Assembly (NCBI GenBank): GCA_024640925.1
Contig: JAHEEB010000068.1
Coordinates: 1-10,427 of the forward strand
Source of the DNA: Bacteroidota bacterium
GTDB lineage: Bacteria; Bacteroidota; Bacteroidia; Bacteroidales; UBA10428
Length of the DNA stretch: 10,427 nucleotides
Direction: 5' to 3'
Part shown: in pieces, positions 1 through 7,948 of the stretch
Numbering within the stretch: the first letter of the stretch is position 1
How the letters are laid out: the number at the start of each line of letters is the position of its first letter
Translations under genes and position numbers: made by a program
Notes under the pieces: model-generated
Seen by the model: the letters and a program-made list of their open reading frames with translations, nothing else
The model's database searches: none
Told to the model about the DNA's origin: nothing

Positions 1-162
1 GAGTATATATTCCTTATCATCCAAAAAATCTAAGATGAATTGAAATATTTTTTTCTCCCATTCCTTAGCTTCTGTCTGGAGTTGTTCCTGGCAAAAAACT
101 ATCAAATCCTCAATTGAGAAAAGCCTGTCATGCAATATTATACCAGGGAAGTCATATTTCAT
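1..162 (-). CDS. menE: o-succinylbenzoate-CoA ligase MenE, N-terminal fragment cut by the window edge
   Basis: An open frame starts at ATG 162-160, five bases after the menC stop, and stays open for exactly 54 codons to base 1. The translation begins MKYDFPGIILHDRL and continues with an acidic/aromatic stretch (KEWEKKIFQFILDFLDD). This resembles the short N-terminal segment that precedes the AMP-binding core in Bacteroidota MenE proteins. MenE is an acyl-AMP-forming ligase that activates o-succinylbenzoate to its CoA thioester, the substrate of MenB. No catalytic motif (the P-loop-like STSGTTG region) lies inside the window, so the call rests on position directly after menC at the end of a men cluster plus the N-terminal character. 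The rest of the gene should continue to the left of base 1. Confidence 0.72.
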   Translation of the reverse strand, partial: MKYDFPGIILHDRLFSIEDLIVFCQEQLQTEAKEWEKKIFQFILDFLDDKEYIL

Positions 163-167
163 ATCTG

Positions 168-1220
168 CTAATATACAAATTCATAACCCCATTTTTTATT
201 TGGAAGGTAAAAAAGTTTTTCACCTACTACGGTTAAAGGTGCTTCGATATTTTTTCTGTAAAGGCTTCCTGTTCCAAGTCCCTGAGGAATTTCAACCTTT
301 TTTGAGTATGTCCATTGTGCAATTGCATTTAATGCAATGTTTGATTCAAGGGCCGAAGTGATCCACCAGCCTGTTTTTAGCTTTTTGGCAAGTTCTATCC
401 ATTCTTCCGATTCGTATATGCCACCTAAAAGACTGGGTTTAATGATTATAAATTGTGGTTTTATAGTATTAAGTAATTGTTGTCGTTTCTCTTTGTCCGC
501 AACACCTATTAATTCCTCATCAAGGGCAATGGGCAAAATATTCATTTCACATAACAAGGCCATCGATTCAGCTTGATTTGGGGCAATTGGCTGTTCTATT
601 GAATGCACACCGAGTTTCTTTAGTTTTTCTAACACCAATTTTGCCTGGTTATAAGTATATGCCCCATTTGCATCTGTTCTTATTTCAAGTTCTGTTTTGG
701 TATATTGTGTACGTAGATTTTTAATCGTCGAAAAGTCCAGTTCAAGATCTTTTAATCCAATTTTCAGTTTGATGCATCGAAATCCCTGGACCAGCTTCTG
801 TTCAATTTGTTTTAATACGGATTTTTCATCACCCATCCATATTAATCCATTAATAGGTATCCCTTTTTTGCCTTCGGTAAATTCTGAAGGATACAATATT
901 TTACTTCCGTGTGCCTGATAATCGAGTAATGCGGTTTCTATTCCAAACTGAATAGCAGGAAAATCAGGTATTTTTTCGTTTACATTATAATTTCCTTGTT
1001 GGATTCTTTCGCAGATTTCTTTTAATTTCGATTCAATCAGCTCTTCTTTATCTATACTTAATCCGGGAATAATTGAACATTCGCCAATAGCTTTGAAGCC
1101 ATGTATTGACTCATCCTCTATAATGATATACCACGAAGGTTTTCGGTTTAATATACCACGAGAAGTCCCTGCAGGGTTTTTGAAATGTAAAATACGTTTT
1201 TCGAAGTAGACTCTCATCAT
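168..1220 (-). CDS. menC: o-succinylbenzoate synthase (enolase superfamily)
   Basis: MenC dehydrates SHCHC (2-succinyl-6-hydroxy-2,4-cyclohexadiene-1-carboxylate) to o-succinylbenzoate, a metal-dependent cytosolic step of menaquinone synthesis. The 350-residue product has the enolase/muconate-lactonizing layout. The barrel carries the KLK acid/base pair at 151-153 (CIKLKIG), the three metal ligands in RTDANGAY (Asp183), IEQP (Glu209) and ALDEE (Asp234), and the second-face lysine in IIKPSLLGG (Lys261). A SALESNIALN segment at 289-298 is typical of MenC. All expected catalytic residues are present, so it should be active. Its start forms an ATGA overlap with the menA stop, and two Met codons are in tandem (ATG at 1220 or 1217); the first is used here. 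menE follows after 5 bp. Other enolase-superfamily activities such as dipeptide epimerase are unlikely in this gene order. Confidence 0.93.
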   Translation of the reverse strand: MMRVYFEKRILHFKNPAGTSRGILNRKPSWYIIIEDESIHGFKAIGECSIIPGLSIDKEELIESKLKEICERIQQGNYNVNEKIPDFPAIQFGIETALLDYQAHGSKILYPSEFTEGKKGIPINGLIWMGDEKSVLKQIEQKLVQGFRCIKLKIGLKDLELDFSTIKNLRTQYTKTELEIRTDANGAYTYNQAKLVLEKLKKLGVHSIEQPIAPNQAESMALLCEMNILPIALDEELIGVADKEKRQQLLNTIKPQFIIIKPSLLGGIYESEEWIELAKKLKTGWWITSALESNIALNAIAQWTYSKKVEIPQGLGTGSLYRKNIEAPLTVVGEKLFYLPNKKWGYEFVY

Positions 1221-2119
1221 AATATCAGACCAAGTCCAAATGTTAAAGAAAACACAAAAGTAGTAATAGCCAGTTTTTTCAGTTCACTATTCAAATCTTT
1301 TGATACGGTGTTCTTCATTACTTTATGAACATCGAGAAAAAGAAATGGGAGAGTTACCATAAACAGCAATTGTACAGGCGATTTAAAGAAGATTATTGTG
1401 TAAACAATGCTCAAAAGAATAGCTGAATTAATAAGAATGAAATGATATATTTTTGCAGCTTTCACGCCAATTCGAACAACCAATGTGCGTTTCCCGTTTT
1501 CCGAATCATTTACAACATCTCGAAGGTTATTCAGATTTAAAACACCTGAGCTAAAAAGTCCCACTGTAGAAGCAGGTAATAGAATCCAGGGATCAAAAAA
1601 CCCTGTATGTAGAAAAAAAGTACCACATACACCAACCAAACCAAAGTACAGGTAGACAAAGATGTCTCCAAATCCTATATAGCCATATGGATTTCGACCA
1701 ACGGTATATTTAATTGCAGCATATATTGCCGAGAAACCAAGTATAAAGAAGAATAATGTGATAAGGAAGGATAGAGCATGCAGGGCAGTAATTATCAGCA
1801 TGCTTCCGGAAATGAGTGAGAGAATAACAAAAATAAAAATCATAACTCTCATCTCAGAGCGGGTAACTTTTCCCGATTGAGTAACTCTCTCCGGACCAAT
1901 ACGATTGTCGTCGGCACCCTTAACTGCATCGCCATAGTCGTTTGCAAGATTTGATAAAATTTGCAGACTCAGAGTGGTAACCGAAGCTAAAACAAGTACA
2001 TGCCATTTAAAAGCATCATGTGCGAAAGCTAAGAAACTTCCCAATAATGTGCTGGACAATGCTAATGGCAATGTTCTTAAGCGAAAAGCCTGAATCCATA
2101 TTTTCATTTTCAAACCCAT
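1217..2119 (-). CDS. menA: 1,4-dihydroxy-2-naphthoate polyprenyltransferase (UbiA family)
   Basis: MenA attaches the polyprenyl tail to 1,4-dihydroxy-2-naphthoate, with loss of CO2, giving demethylmenaquinone at the cytoplasmic membrane. The 300-residue protein is strongly hydrophobic, with about eight or nine predicted membrane segments. Both Asp-rich motifs of the UbiA superfamily are visible: NDYGDAVKGADDNRIGP at about 60-76 (prenyl diphosphate/Mg binding) and NNLRDVVNDSENGKRTL at 197-213. The second motif, with NNLRD followed by GKRTL, is characteristic of MenA rather than UbiA or haem O synthase. The start at 2119 (MGLKMKIW) lies 6 bp after the menB stop; an alternative ATG at 2107 (MKIW) is equally plausible. 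The 3' end overlaps menC by 4 bp, which suggests translational coupling. Confidence 0.95.
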   Translation of the reverse strand: MGLKMKIWIQAFRLRTLPLALSSTLLGSFLAFAHDAFKWHVLVLASVTTLSLQILSNLANDYGDAVKGADDNRIGPERVTQSGKVTRSEMRVMIFIFVILSLISGSMLIITALHALSFLITLFFFILGFSAIYAAIKYTVGRNPYGYIGFGDIFVYLYFGLVGVCGTFFLHTGFFDPWILLPASTVGLFSSGVLNLNNLRDVVNDSENGKRTLVVRIGVKAAKIYHFILINSAILLSIVYTIIFFKSPVQLLFMVTLPFLFLDVHKVMKNTVSKDLNSELKKLAITTFVFSLTFGLGLIL

Positions 2120-2125
2120 ATCAAA

Positions 2126-2950
2126 TCAAGGTAATTTAGGGTATTTTTTAAAATCGGGTTTGCGTTTCTCCAGAAAGGCTTTTTTACCTTCCTGAGCTTC
2201 TTCAGTCATATAATATAACATAGTTGCATTACCTGCCAATTCCTGAATGCCTGCTTGTCCATCAAGTTCAGCATTCAACCCTGCTTTAATCATACGTATT
2301 GCAAGAGGGCTGTGTTGCATAATTTTTTTGCACCATTCTACCGTAACATCTTCAAGTTGCTCAAATGGCACAACTTTATTTACCAACCCCATCTCATAAG
2401 CTTCCAAAGCCGAATATTGTTCGCAAAGGAACCATATTTCGCGTGCTTTCTTTTGTCCAACTACGCGGGCAAGATACGAAGAACCAAACCCTGCATCAAA
2501 ACTGCCAACCTTTGTACCTGTTTGACCAAATATTGCATTTTCTGAAGCTATGGATAAATCGCAAACAACATGCAATACATGACCTCCGCCTATGGCATAA
2601 CCGTTTACCATAGCAATAACAGGTTTTGGCATTGAACGGATTAATTTTTGCATGTCGAGAATATTGAGCCTTGGAACGCCATCTTTTCCGATATAACCAG
2701 CAAAACTTTTTACATTTTGATCGCCTCCGCTGCAAAAGGCCTTATCTCCTTCGCCAGTTAATATTACAACATTAATATCACTGTTTTCGCGGCAATGGAC
2801 CATTGCATCGCACATTTCTTTTGTAGTATCCGGAGTAAAAGCATTACGATATCTGGGGCGGTTAATCGTAATTTTTGCTATTCCTTCGAAAAATTCAAAT
2901 TTAATTTCTTCATATTTCTTTATTGTCTTCCAATCTCTTAGCTGACTCAT
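2126..2950 (-). CDS. menB: 1,4-dihydroxy-2-naphthoyl-CoA synthase (crotonase family)
   Basis: MenB closes the second ring, converting o-succinylbenzoyl-CoA to 1,4-dihydroxy-2-naphthoyl-CoA (DHNA-CoA). The 274-residue protein has the crotonase fold signatures. CSGGDQ at 73-78 and [14 protein letters not shown] at 119-132 form the oxyanion-hole regions. The MenB-specific [17 protein letters not shown] segment at 141-157 contains the catalytic Asp152, and the C-terminus has the conserved YMTEEAQEG and [10 protein letters not shown] stretches. Gly145 in QTG marks the bicarbonate-dependent type I MenB (E. coli-like) rather than type II enzymes, which carry Asp here. It starts one base after the menD stop and ends 6 bp before menA. 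The length and all key residues are normal for the family. Confidence 0.97.
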   Translation of the reverse strand: MSQLRDWKTIKKYEEIKFEFFEGIAKITINRPRYRNAFTPDTTKEMCDAMVHCRENSDINVVILTGEGDKAFCSGGDQNVKSFAGYIGKDGVPRLNILDMQKLIRSMPKPVIAMVNGYAIGGGHVLHVVCDLSIASENAIFGQTGTKVGSFDAGFGSSYLARVVGQKKAREIWFLCEQYSALEAYEMGLVNKVVPFEQLEDVTVEWCKKIMQHSPLAIRMIKAGLNAELDGQAGIQELAGNATMLYYMTEEAQEGKKAFLEKRKPDFKKYPKLP

Positions 2951-2951
2951 A

Positions 2952-4607
2952 CTATTCTCTTAATTTATTGACAAAATTACGAAATATTAATGGGTTTATA
3001 TCACCTGGCGTTTTAACCTCCAAAATTGAGACTCTACCAGTATTTTTCAACCAGTTAAGAGAATTTGTCAACTCGCCGGGGTTAATGCAAAGAGAATATT
3101 CAAGACCATATGCTTTAGAAATCATCTCTAAATCGACCGGGTGATGTGCTTTAAGATAAGGCATTATCGGGTTATTGCCGGCTGGACCATCAATAAGCTC
3201 GAAGATATTGCCACCCTGGTTATTTATGACTATAATCTTCAGGTTCGGGGGCAGGTTCTTATTCCATAAACCATTGGAATCGTATATAAAGCTCAGATCG
3301 CCCAGAATGCTGTAAACATGTTTTTTGGTTTCAGAGGCAATACCCGCACTTGTTGACAAGCAGCCATCGATTCCGGAGGTTCCACGGTTTGAAAAAACAG
3401 AATGAAACTTAAAAGGAAACATAAACATATATCGAATAATGCTGCTGTTTCCAAGAAAGATAATATCATCTGAAGTTGTCCAATCAGCAATTTTGTCAAA
3501 AGCAGAAAGATCGCTGTACGGAACTTCTTTAAGATTTTTCTCTACCTTGTTTTTAATCGATTCCTGTAGATTCTTCCAAAAATCGGAGTATTCGGAATTT
3601 GAATCAGTTATTCCTGTTTTTACCAATTCTTCAAAAACACTTACGGGGTATGCCTGAATAACTTTTGAGACATGCATAAAGGTATCGATTGGCTGGCCTG
3701 ATGGATGAATGAGCCAAAACTGGGTTTTCGATAGCTGTCGTAAAAAGACTTTTAGTCGTTTCGATACCAGTTGCCCCCCAAAATAAACAACCAAATCGGG
3801 TGTTAAATCCTCTACATAAGTTGTAGCAAGTAACAAATCGGGTTGATTAATTATGTTTTTTCCACTGATATTTGATATTGGCTCGGAAATAACAACTATT
3901 CTTTTATCGCCTGATAACTGGTTTAACAAGGCATTTAACCGGTTATCTGGAGATGATTGACCACAAATAATAAGAATTCTCTTTGACAAGGACCAGATTT
4001 CTTTGAGTGTTTCTGGAATAGAGAACCTGGTTTCTGCAATAAAATCTATAAGCTGATTAATATCTGGTTCCGGAAGTTCTGTATACAGGGGTTCCCGAAG
4101 TGGAACATTGATATGAACCGGGCCTGGTTTTTCCTTTGAACAAATAGATATAGTTTCATTCACAATTCGCTCAGAAAACCATAAATCTTCGTATAACCTG
4201 CATTCTAAGGGAAACTCAAAACTGGCTTTACAATTCAATCCATAAATTCCCGATTGGCGTATTGTTTGGTTATCCTGTTGATCTATCCATTCGGCGGGCC
4301 GATCGGCTGTTATGGCTATCAATGGCACACCCTGATGAAATGCTTCTGCTATGGCGGGTGCATAATTCAAAGAAGCTGTACCGGATGTTGAAATAATAAC
4401 TGCCGGTTTCTTCGATATCAATGCAATTCCCAGTGCGAAATAAGCAGCACTCCTCTCATCAACAATGCTGATGCAATTATTCCCAAAAACAGAATAAAAG
4501 GCTTGTATGAGAGGGGCATTACGCGAACCCGGAGAAACAATTATTTTTTCAACGCCTTTCTCTTTCAGTATTGCTGGCAAATTTGCAATATGTTGCCGTT
4601 GATGCAT
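2952..4607 (-). CDS. menD: SEPHCHC synthase MenD (thiamine-diphosphate enzyme)
   Basis: MenD (2-succinyl-5-enolpyruvyl-6-hydroxy-3-cyclohexene-1-carboxylate synthase) joins isochorismate and 2-oxoglutarate. It uses thiamine diphosphate (TPP) and Mg. The 551-residue protein begins close to the family start. It shows [10 protein letters not shown] at 24-33, the TPP-activating glutamate in VDERSA (Glu51), STSGTA at 73-78 and TADRP at 100-104. The C-terminal TPP domain has [10 protein letters not shown] at 405-414, the GDLSF...DSNGL motif at 435-446 and [10 protein letters not shown] at 459-468. Together these distinguish MenD from acetolactate synthase-type enzymes. It begins one base after the menF stop and ends one base before menB. 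In many bacteria menH sits between menD and menB; here there is no room for it. Confidence 0.97.
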   Translation of the reverse strand: MHQRQHIANLPAILKEKGVEKIIVSPGSRNAPLIQAFYSVFGNNCISIVDERSAAYFALGIALISKKPAVIISTSGTASLNYAPAIAEAFHQGVPLIAITADRPAEWIDQQDNQTIRQSGIYGLNCKASFEFPLECRLYEDLWFSERIVNETISICSKEKPGPVHINVPLREPLYTELPEPDINQLIDFIAETRFSIPETLKEIWSLSKRILIICGQSSPDNRLNALLNQLSGDKRIVVISEPISNISGKNIINQPDLLLATTYVEDLTPDLVVYFGGQLVSKRLKVFLRQLSKTQFWLIHPSGQPIDTFMHVSKVIQAYPVSVFEELVKTGITDSNSEYSDFWKNLQESIKNKVEKNLKEVPYSDLSAFDKIADWTTSDDIIFLGNSSIIRYMFMFPFKFHSVFSNRGTSGIDGCLSTSAGIASETKKHVYSILGDLSFIYDSNGLWNKNLPPNLKIIVINNQGGNIFELIDGPAGNNPIMPYLKAHHPVDLEMISKAYGLEYSLCINPGELTNSLNWLKNTGRVSILEVKTPGDINPLIFRNFVNKLRE

Positions 4608-4608
4608 T

Positions 4609-5718
4609 CTATACTTGTTTAATGATTGATAATAAAGTTTCTGCTTTCATTTCCGTTTCCTGCCACTCATCGTCAGGTTTTGAATCGACTGTTATTCCAC
4701 CTCCAACAAATAGAGCAAGACTGTCATTCAGGACTTTCATGCATCTCAGGTTTACAAACATCGAGATTCTGTCATTCATACCTATTGGCCCCAGGAAACC
4801 GGAATAATATTCACGGTTGTGTTTTTCAAGAGTTGAAAGTGTTTCGAGACTAGCTTTGCGAGGCATTCCGCATACGGCTGGTGTAGGATGAAGTTCATTC
4901 AGAAAATCCCCCAACTTTCCTTTTAATTCATGGGATGAGAAAGAAAAGTCGGTTCGTAAATGAAGAAGATTGCCGGCTTTCTTGGTATAAGGGCCTTCCA
5001 GCTCTATATTCTTCAAATTAAATCTCGATAGAACCTTGGAAATATAACGGGAGACATACTCCTGTTCAAGCCGCTCCTTGCTATTCCAGGCACTTAATTC
5101 GAGATTATGTTCGTTGTATTGACGTGTTCCGGCAAGCGAAACGGTAATCATTGTCCCGTTTTTGGCTCTCAGCAATGGCTCGGGTGTAGCTCCAACCCAC
5201 AGATGAGTCTTAATGTTAAATATGTATACAAATGCATTGGGGTAAGAAGAACATAGCTTGTCGAATATCTCAGAAGCCTTTTTTCTGTAACTGCCCTGAA
5301 CCATTTTTATTCTGCTGAGAACAACCTTTTCAAAAGTACCCTGTTGAATGTTCTCAATGATGCTTGTAATTTGTTTTATATATTCCTCGTATGAGATTTC
5401 ATCAGGAATAATTTGGTCCCCGTTCCACTCTGAAACTTCCGGACTCATTTGAATATTCTGCAACTCATCGGCCGATATGCAATTAACAAAGTAAATATCC
5501 GGCTCAATCAGTATTTCTTTACATGATTTATCCTTCGAGAAGGGAGTAACAATAAACCCCATCATCGTATCAAATGAATCGTCTGATGAAATTGCATGAA
5601 CCTCGGGGCTTTTTTGGATAATCATTTCGGGGTCGAGGCAATTGGGCATGCGATATGCAGCAAAAACCACATTATGGTCAATGCAAATTTTAACAGCTTC
5701 CTTTACTGTTATATTCAC
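4609..5718 (-). CDS. menF: isochorismate synthase (menaquinone-specific)
   Basis: MenF isomerises chorismate to isochorismate, the committed step into menaquinone. The protein is about 369 residues, shorter than E. coli MenF (about 431) because the N-terminal part is reduced. The chorismate-binding core is intact: FEKVVLSR with the catalytic lysine near 131, SLAGTR at 194-199, KERLEQEYV at 214-222, HPTPAVCGMPR at 277-287 and GGGITVDSKPDDEWQE at 339-354 with Mg-binding glutamates. The start was chosen at GTG 5718-5716 because AAAGGAG lies 6 nt upstream. A second in-frame GTG at 5736 would add six residues (MRKETT) and is not excluded; there is no ATG near either. Adjacent menD makes a menaquinone role more likely than a siderophore (EntC) role. 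Confidence 0.93.
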   Translation of the reverse strand: MNITVKEAVKICIDHNVVFAAYRMPNCLDPEMIIQKSPEVHAISSDDSFDTMMGFIVTPFSKDKSCKEILIEPDIYFVNCISADELQNIQMSPEVSEWNGDQIIPDEISYEEYIKQITSIIENIQQGTFEKVVLSRIKMVQGSYRKKASEIFDKLCSSYPNAFVYIFNIKTHLWVGATPEPLLRAKNGTMITVSLAGTRQYNEHNLELSAWNSKERLEQEYVSRYISKVLSRFNLKNIELEGPYTKKAGNLLHLRTDFSFSSHELKGKLGDFLNELHPTPAVCGMPRKASLETLSTLEKHNREYYSGFLGPIGMNDRISMFVNLRCMKVLNDSLALFVGGGITVDSKPDDEWQETEMKAETLLSIIKQV

Positions 5719-5731
5719 GGTAGTCTCCTTT
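5719..5731 (-). promoter_or_regulatory. Ribosome binding site deciding the menF start
   Basis: The minus strand reads AAAGGAG at 5731-5725, followed by six bases and GTG at 5718. This is a near-ideal Shine-Dalgarno and spacing, whereas the other gene starts in the window show none or only weak purine stretches, as usual in Bacteroidota. It favours 5718 over the upstream GTG at 5736, which has a weaker AGAGG four bases upstream. The same bases would encode Arg-Lys-Glu-Thr if the upstream start were used, so the match could be coincidental. Confidence 0.5.
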
Positions 5732-5747
5732 CGCACAATACCTCTGG

Positions 5748-6149
5748 TTACCTTTCTTTTATAATATTAGTAACTCTTGAAACCGAAATAAGTTTTCCGT
5801 TTTTGTCGGTAATTTTTACATCCCAGACATGGGTAGATTGTCCCTTGTGAACAATCTCTGCACGGGCAAAAACATCACCATCGCTAATTGTTGCTATATG
5901 ATTACCAGTTAATTGTAACCCATAAACAATATATCTCTCATCGTTAATCAACAACATGGAGCCAGCACCAGCAACAGTTTCAGCCAAGGCTAAAGACACA
6001 CCCCCATGTAAAACTCCGTTTGGTTGGTGCTTGGGTGGGTTAACAGGCATACGAGCCAGAACATAATCATTACCGTATTCAAGAAATTCAATTTCAAGTT
6101 GACCTACAAACGTGTCTTTGCAAAGTTTGTTTATTTGTTCTATCGTCAT
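5748..6149 (-). CDS. menI: DHNA-CoA thioesterase (hotdog fold, PaaI/YdiI type)
   Basis: This gene is predicted to hydrolyse 1,4-dihydroxy-2-naphthoyl-CoA (the MenB product) to free DHNA before MenA acts. The 133-residue protein is a complete single hotdog domain. QPNGVLHGGVSLALAETVAG at 42-61 holds the family HGG and the catalytic Glu57, aligning with the E. coli MenI (YdiI) segment QPFGLLHGGASVVLAESIG. Further matches are GLQLTGNHI at 77-85 and the C-terminal HKGQSTHVWDVKITDKNGKLISVSR, like YdiI HLGSRHQVWQIEIFDEKGRL. It lies between menG and menF, and no other acyl-CoA pathway is nearby, which supports the MenI assignment over a generic PaaI thioesterase. ATG 6149 is used; it is preceded by AT-rich sequence with no Shine-Dalgarno. 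Confidence 0.9.
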   Translation of the reverse strand: MTIEQINKLCKDTFVGQLEIEFLEYGNDYVLARMPVNPPKHQPNGVLHGGVSLALAETVAGAGSMLLINDERYIVYGLQLTGNHIATISDGDVFARAEIVHKGQSTHVWDVKITDKNGKLISVSRVTNIIKER

Positions 6150-6169
6150 TCTATTTGTTTTGATAGGTT

Positions 6170-6177
6170 CAAAGATA
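6170..6177 (-). promoter_or_regulatory. Candidate Bacteroidota -7 promoter element upstream of menI
   Basis: The minus strand reads TATCTTTG here, an exact match to the Bacteroidota sigma-factor -7 consensus TAnnTTTG, in the 57-bp gap between menG and menI. The element ends 20 bases before the menI ATG, giving a short leader of about 15 nt. The -33 element (TTTG) is poor: only TTTC at 6197-6194, with a 16-base spacing that is shorter than usual. It would allow menI-menF-menD-menB-menA-menC-menE to be expressed independently of the upstream B12-controlled genes. Confidence 0.45.
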
Positions 6178-6206
6178 CAAAATCCGTTTTGATGAAAGTA
6201 ATATAC

Positions 6207-6932
6207 TCATTCGAGTTGCTGTTTCCTGAAAAGAAAGAGATCGGCTGCACCAAAGAAAAACTTCTTCATATACCTGAATTCAAGCTTGTTTTGTAGCAGA
6301 AGTTCTTTTAGTTCATCGTTGGTATAAAAATTTGAAGAGGATTTAGCCAGGTAACTATATGCTTTAAAATTCCCGGAAATAATTGATCCAATTGGTATCA
6401 GAAACAAATACAAATATATTTTGTAGAAAAAACGAATGATTCCACTCTTCGGCACCCCGCTTTCAAGGATATAAAAATACCCTCCGGGTTTTAATACCCG
6501 AACAATTTCATGAATATTTTTCTCACAATCGGGGTTATCATAGGTCAGGTTGCGAAATCCGAATCCTATGGTAATGGCGTCAAAATTGTTATCGGAGAAA
6601 GGCATTTTGCCTGCATCGCCTTCAAGGAATTCAATATTGCTATATTTTCTATTAACAGTCTTTTTACGGGCATATTCCAGCATTTCCGGGTTAAAGTCAT
6701 ACCCGATGATTTGTGTTTCGGTATTTTTATACTTACCCAGACAAATAGTCAAATCGCCCGTTCCACAACATAAATCAAGTACTTTTGATGGATTATCTGA
6801 AAGGCATTTTCTTACGGCAACCCTTCTCCAATACTGATCCTGGCCAAGGGTAAACAACCTGTTAACCAAATCGTATCGTTTGTATATTGCCGAATAATAT
6901 TTTTTTAATTCAGAGCTTCTGTTGTTATTCAT
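6207..6932 (-). CDS. menG: Demethylmenaquinone methyltransferase (UbiE/MenG)
   Basis: MenG transfers a methyl group from S-adenosylmethionine (SAM) to demethylmenaquinone, the last step of menaquinone synthesis. The 241-residue protein starts with the UbiE-type RYDLVNRLFTLGQDQYWRR at 19-37. SAM motif I is VLDLCCGTGD at 51-60, the acidic loop is GYDFNPEM at 77-84, GDAGKMPF lies at 105-112, and the UbiE family signatures are GFGFRN at 123-128 and RVLKPGG at 145-151. The C-terminal YSYLAKSSSNF at 192-202 corresponds to the substrate-side UbiE motif. In E. coli the homologue also methylates a ubiquinone precursor; in a Bacteroidota with only men genes around it, menaquinone is the expected product. 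Its start overlaps the btuD end by 8 bp in a different frame, so it is probably co-transcribed with the transporter. Confidence 0.95.
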   Translation of the reverse strand: MNNNRSSELKKYYSAIYKRYDLVNRLFTLGQDQYWRRVAVRKCLSDNPSKVLDLCCGTGDLTICLGKYKNTETQIIGYDFNPEMLEYARKKTVNRKYSNIEFLEGDAGKMPFSDNNFDAITIGFGFRNLTYDNPDCEKNIHEIVRVLKPGGYFYILESGVPKSGIIRFFYKIYLYLFLIPIGSIISGNFKAYSYLAKSSSNFYTNDELKELLLQNKLEFRYMKKFFFGAADLFLFRKQQLE

Positions 6933-7947
6933 TTGCTTTAGTTAATAAGAATTCCTGCAATGATTCCAGGCTAAAATAAATTTGTTCCTTCCCATTATCA
7001 ATCGATTTAAAAGAGCCTTCTTTTGTTTCAATAATCATGTTGCTGGTTTTTTCATCTTCAGAATGGATAAATCCCAGTCTCTTTATCATTCGTGAAACGC
7101 TCGTTACAAGTATGCCTTTTCCTTTAACATAAATTTGGTAATTGTTGCTGGGTACAAGCTCAAAAGAAGCAGTTTGTGGTAGAAAATTAATATGATCGTT
7201 GCCAAATGTTTTGTCTAGGATATCAGAGAGTATCAATTCTTCGGGCAGAGTTCTATTTAAATTGCCTTGTCTGTCTATTAGCCAGATTTTATCCGAAATT
7301 TGCATGGCCAGGTTTAGTTCGTGAGTAGAAAGAAGAATACCTTTCCCCATTTTATGTGCCAGTTTTTTCAGTAGTATCAGCAGTTCCATTCGATTTGGCA
7401 AATCAAGAAATGAGGTAGGTTCATCTAAAATTATTAAATCGACATCTTGTGTGAGTACTTTAGCAATCAATGCTCTCTGTTTCTCACCATCGCTCAGTTC
7501 CGACAGACGGTTATGTACTTTCTTTTTAAGGCCTACCTGGCTTATGGCTTCATCAATTACCTGTTTGTCGGTTGTGTCAATCTGTCCCAGCCAACCGGAA
7601 TACCGGTATCGCCCCATTGACACGATATCATAAACGGTTAGGTTTTTCTCAAATACAGGCTCGGTCAGAACCACGCCCATTAATTCAGCCTTTACTGAAG
7701 ATGGCATTTCTGAAATGTTTTTCCCCTCTATAATTATTACCCCGTCAATAGGAGAGATGAGTCCGGTTAATGTGCGTATCAGTGTGGATTTTCCACAACC
7801 ATTGGGTCCCATAAGGGAAATTATCTCGCCTTTTTGTATTTCCAGATTTAGTCCGGTTAGCAGAGTAATATTTGAATAACTTGATTTATACCCAACAGAA
7901 AGGCTTCTGGTTACCAATAATTCTCTATTTCCGTTGTTCGGTTCCAT
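6925..7947 (-). CDS. btuD: ABC transporter ATPase, B12 (cobalamin) importer type
   Basis: This is the cytosolic ATPase that drives the BtuC permease. The 340-residue protein has Walker A GPNGCGKST at 47-55, an ABC signature LSDGE at 151-155 (a variant of LSGGQ), Walker B LIILDEPTSFLD at 171-182 and the H-loop histidine in STHE (His209). Where BtuD/FhuC-like ATPases carry a Q-loop glutamine (LPQQ), this one reads VVLTEP (about 93-97), giving Glu or Thr instead. My recollection is that related Bacteroidota ATPases share this VVLTE-type sequence. About 80 residues follow the nucleotide-binding domain (from about 260), beyond the usual 250-260 length, and resemble no domain I can name. B12 as substrate is inferred from the riboswitch at the head of the unit; an iron-siderophore ATPase would look similar. 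Confidence 0.88.
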   Translation of the reverse strand: MEPNNGNRELLVTRSLSVGYKSSYSNITLLTGLNLEIQKGEIISLMGPNGCGKSTLIRTLTGLISPIDGVIIIEGKNISEMPSSVKAELMGVVLTEPVFEKNLTVYDIVSMGRYRYSGWLGQIDTTDKQVIDEAISQVGLKKKVHNRLSELSDGEKQRALIAKVLTQDVDLIILDEPTSFLDLPNRMELLILLKKLAHKMGKGILLSTHELNLAMQISDKIWLIDRQGNLNRTLPEELILSDILDKTFGNDHINFLPQTASFELVPSNNYQIYVKGKGILVTSVSRMIKRLGFIHSEDEKTSNMIIETKEGSFKSIDNGKEQIYFSLESLQEFLLTKANE

Positions 7948-7948
7948 G

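Noticed and set aside
337..918. Plus-strand open frames antisense to menC
   Set aside because: They lie wholly within a gene with full catalytic motifs on the other strand, have no recognisable domain and no promoter or ribosome signal.
2255..2735. Overlapping open frames on both strands inside menB
   Set aside because: MenB is complete and highly conserved here; the alternative frames give low-complexity, unrecognisable peptides.
6150..6206. Terminator in the menG-menI gap
   Set aside because: No inverted repeat followed by a T-run could be found; the gap holds a promoter-like motif instead.
6207..6932. Ubiquinone biosynthesis role for the UbiE-like methyltransferase
   Set aside because: No ubiquinone genes are nearby, men genes surround it, and Bacteroidota use menaquinone.
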